Shown here: positions 24,100 through 36,772 of the stretch, piece by piece | Layout: each line of letters begins with the position of its first letter | How positions within the stretch are numbered: the first letter of the stretch is position 1 | DNA from: Welwitschia mirabilis | Lineage: Eukaryota; Gnetophyta; Gnetopsida; Welwitschiales | Reading direction: 5' to 3' | DNA length: 64,000 nt | Assembly (NCBI GenBank): GCA_051453625.1 | Contig: JBOZIK010000001.1 | Span: 263,941,191 to 264,005,190, forward strand | The notes under the pieces: generated by a model | Told to the model about the DNA's origin: nothing | The model's database searches: none | What the model saw: the letters and a program-made list of their open reading frames with translations, nothing else | Position numbers and translations under genes: made by a program

Positions 24100-26868
24100 G
24101 ACAGAATGATTATGTGTCAACAATTACATGTCATTTTTATGGTAAGTCAAGTCACTCTAAATTATTTTGAAATACTAGAAGGTTAATGCTCTTTTTAAAT
24201 TCTATTAGTACTTTTCCTTTTAAATTTATCCGGAGAGAATGTATACCACAATAGTCCAAAAGGACTAAGTCAATGAGAGCTAATAATTCAAAAAGTATTT
24301 TGATCCAAATAACTTTTAAGGTATCAAATGAAACTAGTTGGTACTTGGTTAGTGGTTGCTCTCGATACATGATAGGTGACAAGTCTAGATTCCAACATCT
24401 GGATGATTTTAAAAAAGGAGAAGTTAGATTTGATAATAATAGAAGAGCAAAGATAGAAGGAATTAGAAGCATTAATGGAGGTAACATGCCTAATACAAAT
24501 GAGGTTTTATATGTTAATGGCCTTAAGCTTAATTTACTTAGTATTAGTTAAATTTGTAATAAAGGGACAAAGTTATTTTTATAGTAAGAAGTGTGAAGTT
24601 AGATATGAAAAACCAAATGATGTTATTCTTAAGACAAATAGAAAAGATAATGTTTGCATCGTTGATAAATATTTTTCACATGTTATTTTTATCATGTAAA
24701 TCAAAAAGGACTTTAGCATCAATTTTTAGAACATGTAAATTATGATTATTTCAAAACAATTATTAAAAATGAATTTTCAAGATTAACATTAAGAAAGATG
24801 GGCCTTCTGATACATGTCAAAAAGGGAAATAAGTTAGGAATTCTCACAAAAGTAAAAATCTAGTTTCTACAACAATTTCTATTAAGATTATTTACATGGA
24901 CTTGTTGGGTTTGTCCAAATAAAAAGTCTGAAAGGAAAACATTATATTTTAACTATATTTAATGACTACTTTAGATTTACTTGGATTGCATTTTTTTGAA
25001 ATAAAGCTAAACATATAAACATTATGTTGAAATTTGTGACAACATTCAAAACAAAAAAGGATACACAATCAAAAAAATTAGAAGTAATCAGGAAGAAGAA
25101 TTTGAAAATCACCTTTTTGAAAAGTATTGTGTAGACAATAGTATAAAGCATAAATTCTTAGCTCGAAAGATACCTCAACAAAATGGAATTGCTGAGATGA
25201 AAAATAAATCCTTTAAGAAATGGCTATAATAATGTTAAATAATAAGGAAGTTTCTAAAACCTTTTAGGTTGAAGCAATAAGCACTACTTGCTATATTATA
25301 AATAGAGTCTACCTAAGACCAAGATTGGATAAGACTTCCTATAAACTTTGGAAGGGAAGAAAACCAAATTTTTCATATTTTTAAGTCTCTAAGAGTAAGT
25401 GATTTATAATAAAATATGGAAAACACCTAAGAAAATTTGAGTCAAAGTCTAATGAAGTAATCTTTTTAGAATACTCAACTAGAAGTAGAGCCTATGACGT
25501 ATTCAACAAAAGAAGTTTAACTGTGGAATAATCTATAAATATACAAATAGATGATTTTAGCACAAAAACTCTTCTTTCAAATAGTGAAGAAAATATAACT
25601 CTAGGAATTTCCACATTAAAAGAATAAAAAATTGAGAATAAAAAAGACTCAACTCAAGAAGTTACTTTTAAAAAGTTTAAAGAGCTAAAAGATTACCTTT
25701 TAGGATCCATCATTGGAAATGTTAGCTCAAAAATTTAAACAAGGAATTCTCTTAAGAAGTTTTATGCCCATATTTGTTATGTCTCTTAAATGGAACCTAA
25801 AAAGTTTGAAGAGGTTGAACCTCATGAAGAATGTATGATGGCTATGCAATATGAGATTTAAAAATTCAAAAATAAATGATGTATGAAAACTTGTTGAAAG
25901 GCCAAAAAATTGAAATGTTATTAGAATGAAATGAATTTTCAAAAACAATTGTGATGAAGAAAATAATGTAACTAAGAATAAGACTAGATTAGTGACATAA
26001 GGTTATAATGAAATTTAAGGAATTTACATAGGTAATATTTTGCTCCTATAGCTAGGCTAGATACTATTATAATGTTTCTATCATATATAGCCTTTAAAGA
26101 CATTAAATTTATTAAATGGATGTGAAAAGTACCTTTCTAAATGAAACTCTTAATGAAGAAGTTTATGTAACGTCAAGGGTTTATAGATCTACACAAACCA
26201 ACCCAAGGACTTATATGGATTAAAATAAGCTCCAAGAGATTATTATTAAAAACTAGTCACATTTCTCAATAAAAATGATCATACTAATGAAACTATGGGT
26301 AAAATTTTATTTGTCAAAAATCTAAAAAAGGAATTTATTATCAGTCAAATCTATGTAGACGACATAATTTTTGAATCTTCAAAAGACGTTCTTTCAAAGG
26401 AATTCACTAGCATTATGATAACACATTTTGAAATAAGTATGCTTAGTGAAGTTAAAATCTTTCTTGGGCTCTAAATCAAACCAAAAAAACATGGAATTTT
26501 TATATCTTAATTCAAATATGCAAAGGACGTGATCAAATGATTTGGACTAGAGAATTTAAAATCAACTAACACACTTATGTCAACTTCTTGTAAGGCTAGT
26601 TTTGATGAACATGAAAAATTAATTGACAAAAAATTTTAGAGAAGCATGATAGGAATTTTATTATATCTAATTGCAAGTAGACCTGATATAATGTTTAGTG
26701 TTATTGTGTGTGCTAGATATAAAACGCAACCAAAAGAATCACACCTCTAAGCTATCAAAATAATTATAAGATACATAAAAGGCATAAGTGACTATGCGTT
26801 GTGGTATCCTATAGAAACATCTTTTGATCTTGCAATCTTTGGTGATGCAAATTGGGCTAATTGTAAAA
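24100..26868 (+). pseudogene. Copia pol remnant (PR-IN-RT-RNase H start) of the outer element
   Basis: Domains appear in copia order with many stops and shifts. Protease: the frame reads WYLVSGCSRYM near 24339-24371, where the catalytic Asp of the D-S-G motif is Val (24348-24350). Integrase: DLLGLSK (24899) and YILTIFNDYFRFTWIAFF (24945-24998) mark the start of the catalytic core, and PQQNGIAE sits near 25171-25194. Reverse transcriptase: FAPIARLDTI near 26038, then an intact YVDD box at 26352-26363. RNase H begins near 26820 (AIFGDANWANCK) and is cut at 26868 by the opposite-strand element. The reading resumes at 36008. In life this polyprotein would carry out cleavage, reverse transcription and integration. 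Confidence 0.85.
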
Positions 26869-28137
26869 TGAGGATATAGACCTTGGGGATTGAATAGGAT
26901 TTAAAAATTAAACAAAAATATTCACAATTCATCTTCACAAGAAATAAATGCTAACATATTTGTGTAAATGAAAAACTAAATATAATCTAAAGGTAAAGAA
27001 CTGAAAGCATAAAAGTAAAATGAAGATTAACACACAATTTATAGTGCTTAGGAAAACCCCCTACTCCACTCTTGGTGATTAGCTTCTACTCAAGCCTAAT
27101 TTGGATCTTTGTTAATCCCTTTTTAGGTATTATAGATTCATCTATAAATTTGCAATTAGATTTTTTTTAAGGCTCAGTCTTAACCTATGGAGAGAATTCT
27201 ATGTGATGATCATGACATGCCTTAATTCATAGGTTCTATTAGATCTAAAGCTTAATAAGGATATTTCTACACTACTTGAGATGATAGTGTAATCCATGAA
27301 TGTATACTATAAACTAATTAATCAAGTACATATAATAGCAAAATATATTTGTCCATCTTTGATCAAAGAAAAGATGTACCAAAAGGTTTGACAGTGATAC
27401 CAAAAAGTTCTTCGATGATTTTGACTATTGGAAAATATATAGGAGAAGATTTTTAAGGTTTTACAAGTAAAAAATATTCTCTAACAAATAAAATGGGATG
27501 CCCAAATGGCTAAAAAAAAATCTTGTTTCTATTGTGGCTATTCAACCCCTCAAAATATCTGATCTACCTCATCTGGTGCCATCACTAAAGCTAATCATCC
27601 TTAGTTTTTTACAATCAATCCAATTTTTTTATGAATTCATGTCCGATAGAATCCATAAGGATCTATTTGACAAAATATCTAGTTGACTACATATTCATCC
27701 AGTTGATTCCACATCTAGAAAAATGTAAAACTATGCTTAAGGCTCAGGTCAAGTTAACCCCTCATAAATCAGATTGATTCCTTGATGATAAAAAATAGAA
27801 ACATTTCACTCTAGGTTTGATTAAATCCTCTAGAATTTGGTTAATCCCTTGATGATCAAATGTGATAAATTTAATGCTCAAGTCTAGTTGACCCCTTTAG
27901 AATCTAATTAACCCTCTGTAATCTATTTTTAACACTTTATGATTTAGGTTTAATCAATTGTTTAGGAATCCAGTTGAATCCTTAGGGGGTATGAAACTTT
28001 TAAGTTTTAGCTAAGGCTTATGATAAAGTATTTCATCTTCTAACCTATAAGGATTAATATTTTTTGTACAAGATACAACACATTTTGCTAAGCAGAAAAT
28101 GTTAGTGTGAATCAACTTGGTAAATATTAAATAAATA
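26869..28137 (-). repeat. 3' LTR of the nested copia element
   Basis: Aligns with 34730-36002 in the same orientation and with the reverse complement of the outer element's LTRs. For example, the stretch around 27400-27475 pairs with about 35268-35342 and with the complement of 22065-22170. The right edge abuts a polypurine tract. Confidence 0.85.
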
Positions 28138-28149
28138 ATCTCCCCCTTT
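28138..28149 (-). other. Polypurine tract of the nested copia element
   Basis: The reverse strand reads AAAGGGGGAGAT directly before the 3' LTR, the classic plant copia form that primes plus-strand DNA synthesis. Confidence 0.85.
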
Positions 28150-28600
28150 AACATTGACAGTAAACTATACTTAGTTGAAAATATTAATTAGAAAAACTCC
28201 TACTTAAATAATGTCCATTAAATTTACAAAAGAATATTGGGCATTTATATCAAGTAAAACACTCATAAAGAGATTCCAACTTGAGCAATAAATAGAACAC
28301 TTTGCAGTATAGTTTATGAGACATGTAATATTCATTGATATATATGACAAAATTATAGTTTAAGAGATGTCTAATATTCATTAATAGATGTATCAAAAAT
28401 TATGGTTCATGATAAATGTAATATGCATTAAACAGAAGACAATAGTTATATCAAAATCACTTGTATTAGTTAATATTAAGTAGTACAACAGAAAAGTGCT
28501 CACTAAGAGCAATTACAACTTGATAGAAACTGAGAAGTACTACTAAAATAACTAAAAATGTCTAATACCATATGATAAAAGTTGAAAATATAACTAACTA

Positions 28601-28630
28601 TTTCTTCCCCTTTTGACATTAATGACAAAG
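28601..28630 (-). other. Upstream second polypurine block of the nested element
   Basis: The reverse strand reads TTGTCATTAATGTCAAAAGG then GGAAG. It resembles the block at the main tract (TGTCAATGTTAAAGGGGGAG) about 460 bases downstream. The outer element has the same arrangement at 37841-37870. Confidence 0.7.
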
Positions 28631-28678
28631 AATAGAAGGAAAATAAGCACAACTAAAAATAACAAAGAAGACAAGAGA

Positions 28679-29723
28679 TTAATCAGATTTTTTTTCTTCT
28701 TCCTCCTCACATTCTTCTTCGAAATCTAGGTCTTCTTTTTCCTCTTCTTCTTTGACTTTCCTTCATGCTAAACTACTGGATTCCTCAGAAATATTAGCTA
28801 TCTCATACCCTACCCTTATTAGAGATTCTTTCATGTTCTTAGTATAAGAATCTATACCCTGTAGGTACGAAAGGGTCTTTTTAGGAAAGGCTTGCTTAGG
28901 AGAAGAAGACTTGAAGAATTTCCTACATCTAGCAAAAATATTTAAGTGGAATAAATTCATACATCTAATGGCTAACATAGGAGTTAGGCTTTTTAATTTT
29001 GGATGCAACTAGACTCTATAATGACGATAGATATTAGAAATCAAAACTGAATAAAGAAGAGTCCTATTCTTATGATACTCCAATTGAGAGATCATATTTT
29101 TAGCATAATGGTAAGAGCATCAATAATATGTTGAGTTTCCATCAAATACATCAAATAACCTCTATAATTGGAGGTCTTATCATGATGACCTATCAAAGGT
29201 AAGAAATTATAAACTAAATGTAAAAGCTGATACTTTGTGGTAAGGTAGGAGGTAAAAAGAGTAGTTTTCCACTGATAAAACTTATCACAGAGCTCTCTAT
29301 TAACCTCTTCTTTATCTTTTATGGAGTTACAAAAGGGAAAAAATTCCTCATAATCTCATCTATGAAGATTTGTGATGGTAGCAATGAGATTTGTAGTAAA
29401 CTTAATCTTCTTTTCCAAAAATACAGTTGTTAGAGTACCAGAGTTGGTATTAAAAAAGGCATTCTAATACAACATCCTAGTGAAAAAAGGGTAAGCTTAC
29501 CCTAAGACATCAAGAAAGTAATAAAGATCAAGCTCATTCAAGAGCCTTACTAGATCTTAGAGTTCTCTCAGCTCTCTCGAAGTAACAGTCCTTTCTTGAC
29601 AAATAGATTTATTCTCAAAATTCTTTGAGAACTTGTTAAGGTCTCATTAGGCATTCTAGAGTAAAAATACCCTGGATCTTTTCTTTTTAACTTCTTTTGA
29701 TGTCTTTTAAATGGATCCTCCAT
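28679..29723 (-). pseudogene. Extra frame after pol in the nested copia element
   Basis: Starts at an ATG at 29721-29723 and ends at a stop at 28679-28681, about 348 codons with internal stops and shifts. The longest open part is 28763-29008 (81 codons, with SLTPMLAIR, SPKQAF and KKTLSYLQ). It aligns over its length with 36773-37783 in the outer copy, so it is an inherited component of the family. It has a basic N-terminus (KRHQKKLKRK), a central globular-looking part and an acidic tail rich in Glu. I saw no signal peptide or membrane segment, so a classical envelope role is not supported. The central pattern recalls the 'putative plant transposon protein' domain found near plant retroelements, but this is from memory and needs a profile search. 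Function unknown. Confidence 0.65.
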
Positions 29724-30009
29724 TATTAAAAGCATGCAGCAACTTCTTGAAGACCAAAAAACTTGAAAGAGATAGCTATATCTAAAGAAAATAGGTGGCC
29801 AAAAGTGAATGAAAAGAATTTTAACTCCACAAGAATTTATAAAAGAGGCCGATTAAGTCGAATTTAATAAAAATATTGGGTCCATTATGTTAACTTCCAT
29901 ACTATAATCCTACAGGTCTGATCAACTAAGTTATGATCTAGTCAATCTATCAAAAGTTGGATCATAATACTTCAAATCCAGTTGAGTGGGTTGACTAGGT
30001 TCAGTTGAC

Positions 30010-33000
30010 AGGGTCTTTAGACTAGTCGATCATCTTGCAATTAGTTAGAGGATGGCATGATAATGCCTAGTTCATTATGAAGTCTTAGAAAGTTATCAAA
30101 TTTTAGGGGTTTTATGAAAATATTAGTAATTTATCTATCAGTACTAATAAAATTCAGTGAAATATTGCCTTTTTCCACTTGATCTCTAAAGAAATGATGT
30201 CTTAATTTAATGTGTTTAGTTCTAGAATGTTGAACAAGATTCTTAGACATGTTAATTATGGTTATATTATCATAGAAGATTGAAACCTATTCAAAATGTA
30301 TATCAAAGTCTTTTAGCATTTCCTTTATATAAAGGAGATGGGTATAACAAATCCCTACTACTATATACTTTACTTCTACTATTGATAGGGAGATAGAGTT
30401 TCGCTTTTTACTAGTCCATCCTACTAAGCATGATCTAAAAGAAAACAATTTTCACTTATGCTTTTCCTATCATTTTTACACTTAACCCAATTTGCATCAC
30501 TAAAGCCTACAACTTCAAAACATATTTTTATTGGATATCATAATACATAATCGCTTGTGCCTTTTATGTATCTTTTGATTTTTTCAATAGCTTGAAGGTA
30601 TGATTCTTTTGGTTGAGTTTGATATCTAGCACATATTATAACACTGGGTATTATATCAGATCTACTTGTAATTAAATACAACAAACTTCTTATTATACTT
30701 TTATAAATTTTTTGGTCTTTAGATTTTCCATGTTAATCAAGACTAACTTTATAAGACATAGACATAGGTGTGTCAGTAGATTTTGCATTCTCTAGCTCAA
30801 ATTGTTTGATTAAATCCCTTACATATTTAGATTGAGATATGAAAATTCCATTTTTTATTTGTTTGATTTAAAGGCTAAGAAACATTCTAACTTCACCAAG
30901 CATACTCATCTCAAATGTGTTGTTATAATGCTAGTAAATTCTTTTTATAAAACTTCATTTGAGGCTTCAAAAATTTTATTGTTCACATAAATTTAAATAA
31001 TAATAAATTACTTTTTCAAATTCTTAAAAAATAATGTTTTATCTATAATTCATGAATATAACCATATTCATTTAGAAATGTGGCTAATTTTTCATATCAA
31101 GATCATGGAGCTTGTTTCAATTTATATAATCCCTTTTTAAGTCTATACACGTGGTTTAGATTATGTGGATCTATAAGCCCTTGAGGTTATTCTACATAAA
31201 CTTCTTTGTTAAGGTTTCCATTTAAAAGGGCATTTTCCACCTTCATTTGATAATGTTTAATATTCTTAAAGGTTGTATAAGACAAAAAAATCCTAATACT
31301 ATCTATTCTAGCTATAGGAGCAAAAGTGTCATCATCATCAATTCCTTCAATTTGATTATAACCTTATGTCACTAATCTAGCCTTATTATTAATTACATAA
31401 TTTTGTTCATTTCACTCATTCTTGAAAATCTACTTTGTTCCCTTTCAACAAGTTCTTACATATCACTTCTTTTGAATTGTTACAACTCATCTTGCATGGC
31501 CATCATTTATCCTTCACAAGATTCTACCTCTTTAAACTTTTTAACCTGAATTTGAGAGACATAACATTTGTGAGCATAAAAATTTTTAAGAGAGATCCTT
31601 ATTCTAATATTTTAGCTAACATCTCCAATGATAGATCCTAAAGGATGATCTTTTAGCTCTTTTAACTTTTTGGTAGTAACTTATTTAATTAGCTCTTCTT
31701 CCTTTTTGATTAAACTTATTTTTATTATGAAAATGCTTGGAAATAAGTTTTCTTCATTATTTGAAGAAAGAGGTCTTATGCTAACATCATCTATTTGCAC
31801 ATTTATAGATTTTTCCACTATTAGACTTATTTTGTTGAAACTAGATAGGATCTACTTCTAGTTGAATATCCCAAAAAGATTGCTTTATCTCCCTTTGATT
31901 CAAATTTACTTAAGTGTTTCCTATGTTTTCAGATAAAGCACCTACTCATAAAGACTTTAAAGTATGAAACATTTGCTTTTCTTCCTTTCTAAAGCTCATA
32001 GGAAGTTTTATCCATTTCTAGTCTAAGATAGAATCCTTTTATTATAGTAAATGATGCTAACTACTTTAGTCTAAAAAGTTTTAGAAGCCTCCTTATCATT
32101 TAACATTGTTCTAGCCATTTCTTAGAGGACTCAGTTTTTTCTCTCAGTAATTCCATTTTGTAGAGGTGTTTTTAGGGCTAAGAATTGATGTATTATACCA
32201 TTTTCTACACAATACTTTGCAAACATATGGTTTTCAAACTCTTTTCCATGATCACTTCTAATTTTCTTGATGGTATAACATTTCTCATTTTGAATTTGTT
32301 GCAAATTTCAACCCAACTTTTATATGTTTTAGCTTTGTTTCTAAGAAAATCAACCCAAGTAAATTTGGAATAGTCATCAGCCATATTTAAAAAACACCTA
32401 GAATTTTTGTTTGAGTAGGATCCACCAAATCCATATGAACAAGTTCAAGAGGCATTATTGTAAAAGCTATATTTTTTCTTTTATGAGAAGTTCTACCTTG
32501 TTTTCCTTTTTGATGTCCATTACAAAGCCCATGTTTTTTAATATTAATCTTTGGAATTCCTTTTATAATTTTTTTGTAATAATTATTTTTAAATGATCAT
32601 AATTTATGTGTCCTAAACATTGATGCCATAGTTCTTCTTGGCTCAGATGATAAAAATAACATGTAGAAAAAGAATGATCAATATTGTAAACATTATCTAT
32701 TCTATTTACCTTAAAAATAACATCATTTATTTTTCCATATCTAACTTCACATTTTATACTATTGGAAATAACTTTGTATCCTTTGTCACAAATTTGATTA
32801 ATGCTAAGTAAATTATGCTTAAAGCCATTAACATATAAAACCTCATTTATTTTAGGCATGTTACCTCTACTAATGCTTCCAATTCCTTTGATCTTTGCTC
32901 TTTCATTATCATGAAATGTAACTTCTTCTTTATTAAAGTCATTTAGATATTAAAATCGTAACTTGTCACCCATCATGTGTTGAGAGAAACCACTATCCTA

Positions 33001-33110
33001 GTATCAGATAGTTCCGTTTGGTACCTTGAAAGCTATTTAAATCAAAAGACTTTTCAAATTATGAGCTCTCATCCACTTAGTCCTTTTGGACTATTGTGGT
33101 ATACCTCCTC
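30010..33110 (-). pseudogene. Copia pol remnant of the nested element
   Basis: Read right to left. Protease near 32960-33005 shows DSG preserved but the following Cys changed to Phe (DSGFSQHMMGD). Integrase includes the open stretch 32563-32859 (NEVLYVNGFKHNLLSI, then WHQCLGHINYDHLK), which is the conserved lead-in and HHCC part. Then comes the reverse transcriptase, whose catalytic box at 30978-30989 reads YVNN instead of YVDD, so both Asp codons carry G-to-A changes. RNase H follows (about 30360-30560), and the end of pol (FIKPLKFDNFLRLHNELG) is near 30060-30110. Stops occur throughout. Unlike its host copy, this one is complete in domain order but catalytically dead. Confidence 0.85.
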
Positions 33111-33399
33111 TTGAAACAAATTTAAAATAAAAAGTATTAATAGAATTTGAAAAGAGAATTACCTTTCTAGCATTACAAAATAACTTAAAATGATCTGACC
33201 TACCACAAAACTAACATGTAATTTTTAAAATAAAATTATTTTGCCATGATGCCTAATTTAGCTGATTTTGTGGTTTTGAGAATGAATCCAATACCTTTCT
33301 TATCATCACCTGGTTTCTATATTTCAAGAATCTATTTCAATTTAGTAGAACTATTTGAAAATTTACTTATAAAATAAGACAAGCCCTTTACCTCTTGAG

Positions 33400-34700
33400 A
33401 AATTTTGGAGTTTTTAGTTTAGATCATTTTGTACTTTATCTCCAACTCCTTCTTTTCCTTGGTTAGATCCTTTACTATTAATAATTAATACATTTTACCA
33501 ATTTTTCACACTCTAACTAAAGCTCTTAGTAGGTGTCTTCAAGATCATTTTGATTTTTTTCAATAAGATCTAAGTCATCAAGTTTAGATGAGCAAGGTGA
33601 GTTCTTTAAGGGAGGAACTAATGCCATGAAAGAGAGTATACAATCTCCATCTGATTATTGGCTTGAGTTGCTATCATCTTCTTCATCTACATTATCCCAT
33701 GTAGTAATAAAAGATGATGTATTTAACTTCCTCTAAACCTTTTTGTTGTTTGAACATTCATTTATAATGTGTCCATATCCCTTACAATCATAGAATTGCA
33801 TCTTCTTCCTTTTTCTTTGATCTTTTCTAAACTTAGAATGATCACTTTTTTATCCTCTACTTGGTTTACCTTCTTTCTTTATTTTATGTAAGAACTTTTT
33901 GAATCTTCTTATTAGAAGGACAACTTCATCATCATTAAGGTTATTGTCTGATTTTTATAATCTATATTCTTCCTACACACTTTTCAAGATAAGACTTTTT
34001 TTTAATCTTTAGTAAATTTCAACTCATATATTTTAAGATTACCTTATAGTTCCTTAAGTGCTATTCAATTAATGTTCTTGCTTTCTTCAATGGTGATAAC
34101 CTTTGACTCAAAATGTTTTGGAAGAAATCATAACACTTTTTGAACCATCTTTGCTTCTTCCATTCTTATGCCTAGACTTGCTATAGAATTTACAATGTTT
34201 GTTAGTTTAGCAAAGAACTCTTGAAGTGTTTCCTCCTTGTTCATGAAAATGTTTTCAAACTTAAAAATGAACATCTAAAATTTTGCTTGCTTAATAATAG
34301 ATGTCCCTTCATGTATTATTTCAAGAATGTCCCAAGCTTTTTTTGCATGTTCATATTTCATGATTCTTTTGAACTTATCTTTACATACTACATTAAAAAT
34401 TAGATTAAGAGCATGTGCATCTAGGATAGCCTTATATTTTTTAGTGGGGCTTCACTGATCTCAAGTTTTATCTACCACCATGGTATTTTCATTGGCATCG
34501 GTTTTGGCTAGTGTGGGCATAGTGTAACCTTGTAAATTACCTCCTCTATATCTACATCTAGGGATCTAAGAAATATCCTCATATGAGCCTTCTAGTAGGA
34601 ATAGTTTACTCTATCAAATATGAGTGGTCTTCTAGTGGAAAAGCTATTTAAAGGGTTACTCACATCTAAAGTTTAAGAGTCTATACCTGTTAGAATCTAC
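33400..34700 (-). pseudogene. Copia gag remnant of the nested element
   Basis: Begins near 34690 with FSTRRPLIFDRVNYSY on the reverse strand, matching the outer copy's RPLMFDGINYAY. The zinc knuckle at about 33745-33790 reads FYDCKGYGHIINEC, so here the first Cys is lost while the second is kept. This is the opposite of the outer copy. The Lys/Arg-rich segment before it and the Asp/Glu-rich segment after it also match the outer copy. Stops and shifts throughout. Confidence 0.8.
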
Positions 34701-34708
34701 TAATAACT

Positions 34709-34727
34709 CTACCTTGCTTTGATATCA
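34709..34727 (-). other. Primer-binding site of the nested copia element
   Basis: The reverse strand reads TGATATCAAAGCAAGGTA two bases after the 5' LTR end, a decayed TGGTATCAGAGC-type site. Confidence 0.75.
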
Positions 34728-34729
34728 GA

Positions 34730-36002
34730 TGAAGGATCTAGAACCTAAGGGGGAGGATTAAATAGGATTTAAAAATTAAAAAAAAATATTCACAAGCTAT
34801 ATCCACAAGAAATGAATACTAAAATATTTGTGCAAATGAAAAAATAAAAATAATCTAATGGTAAAGAACTAAAAGTACAAAGTACCAATGAAGATTGACA
34901 CATAGTTTATAGTGATTTAAAAAACTTCCTACTCCACTCTCGATGATTAACTTCTACTTAATCTTGATCCAAATCTTTATTAATCTTTTTTTAGGTATTC
35001 TAGGTATATTTATAACCTTTATAATCAGACCTTTTTGAGGCTCAGTCTCAACCTTCAGAGAGAATGCTATGTGGTAACATTAGCATGTCATAATTCATAG
35101 CTTCCATTAGATCTGAAGCTCAACAAGGATATTGCTACATTTCTTGAGATGATAGTATAATCCATGAACATACATTGCAAATTGATTAACCAAGTACAAA
35201 TTATAGCAAAAGACATTTGTTCATCTTTAGTTAAAGAAAAGATATAACAAAAAGTTCTTTAGTAATACCAAAAAGTTCTTTAATTATTTTGACTATTGGA
35301 AAATATATAGAAAAGATTTTTAGGGTTTTACAAGTGAAAAATGTTCTTCAATGAATAAGAATGGATGCTCAAATAGCTAGAAAAATTCTATTTTCATTAT
35401 GGTCACTTAATCCCTCGAAATATCCAGTTGATCTCATGTAGTACTATCACTAAATTTGGTCATCCTTAGCTTTTTCTAGTCAACCTAAGTTTTTCACTAC
35501 TCCTTGTCTAGTCGACTCCATAAGGATCTAGTCGACTGCATGTTTAATTAACCGCATATTCATCTAGTCGACCCCATGTCTAGAAAAAAAGAAAAACTAT
35601 ATTTATGGCCCAAGTTTAATTAAACCCTTATAAATCCAATTAACCCCTTGATGATAAAGGATTAAAATATTTTATCCTAGATCTAGTTGATCCCTCTAGA
35701 ATCTGGTTAACCACTTGATGATCAGATGTAAAAAATTTGATGTTCAGGTGTTGTTGACCCCTATGAAATCTAGACCCCTTTGTAATTTATGTTTGATACT
35801 CTATGGTTTATATTTAGTTAACCATTTAGGAATTTAGTTAACTCCTTAGATGGTATGAAACTTGTTAGGTTTAGGTAAGGTTTATGAAAAATTATTTTAG
35901 CTTTTGACCTATAAGGATTAATATTTTTTGCATAAGATACAACATGTTTTGCTAGAAAAAAAATGTTAGTTTGACATCAATTTATAAAATATTAAGTCAA
36001 TA
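34730..36002 (-). repeat. 5' LTR of the nested copia element
   Basis: Runs on the reverse strand from TATTGACTTAAT (36002) to CTAGATCCTTCA (34730). It contains the same GTCGAC-centred motif series as the outer LTRs, for example around 35520-35580. Confidence 0.85.
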
Positions 36003-36007
36003 ATAAA

Positions 36008-36461
36008 GATGATAGGAAAATCACTAGTGGTAATTTCTTTCTTTTAGTATCATACTTGATAGGATGGATAAGTAAAAAAATAAAACTATACATTTCTTTC
36101 TACTATAGAAGTAGAGTATATAGTAGCAAGAACTTTTTGTACTTTTTTTCTTTGCATGAAGGAAATGTTAAAGGACTTTGGAGTAGGTTTTGAATAAGTT
36201 CTAATATATTATGATAATACAATCATAATTAATATCTTAAAGAACTATATTCAACATCATAGAACTAAATACATTGAATTAAGAAATTATTTCCTTAGAT
36301 ATCAAGTGGAAAAAGGAAACATTTCAATGAATTTTATTAGCATTGACTGATAACTTATTAATATTTTTACAAAATCCTTGAACTTTGACAACTTTCTAAG
36401 ACTTTACAATAAACTGGGGTTTTCACTCCATCCTCCAACTAAAGGCAAGGTAGTTAAATAA
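36008..36461 (+). pseudogene. Rest of RNase H and end of pol of the outer copia element
   Basis: The frame resumes with KDDRKITSGN (36005-36034), then with a few shifts the blocks YISFYY, MKEMLKDFG, HRTKYIELR and LINIFTKSL, ending at TAA 36459-36461. These are the C-terminal RNase H and pol-end motifs of copia elements (DRKSTSG, KHIDIR and DIFTK types). It is directly preceded by the nested element's end, so it is the detached 3' half of the frame broken at 26868. Confidence 0.85.
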
Positions 36462-36772
36462 ATCTTGCATTCGATCAACCAAATCTAATTGGTCAACTAG
36501 TCTAAAGACTTAATCAACCAGGCCTGGAAGTATTGTAATTCGAGTCTCATCAAGTTGATTGGATCATAACCTTGTCAACCAGACCTGTAGGGTTATAGTA
36601 TAGAATTTAAGGTAGTGGACCTAATATTTTCCTTAAATCTGATTTAATTAGACTTCTTTATAAAATCTTGTGGAGTCCTAACCTTTTTCATTCATACTTG
36701 TCCACTTGTCTCCTTCAGATCTACCTATTCCTCTTAATTTTTGTTGTATTTAAGAAGTGCCATGTGCTTTTA
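36462..36772 (+). other. Spacer between pol and the extra frame of the outer copia
   Basis: Non-coding, with several degenerate GTCGAC-type motifs (for example around 36475-36590) like those in the LTRs. The nested copy has the matching spacer at about 29724-30010. Confidence 0.6.

Larger units (their letters stand above)
26869..36002 (-). mobile_element. Second copia copy of the same family, nested in reverse
   Basis: On the minus strand: 5' LTR (34730-36002), primer-binding site, gag, pol, extra frame, two polypurine blocks, 3' LTR (26869-28137). Total length is about 9.13 kb. It is closely related to the element it sits in: the LTRs, gag, pol, the frame after pol and the non-coding tail all align. 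It lies exactly within the host copy's RNase H. The host frame ends in NCK at the left junction and resumes with the DDRK motif at the right. Candidate target duplication: GTAAA (26863-26867) against ATAAA (36003-36007), imperfect. Confidence 0.88.
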
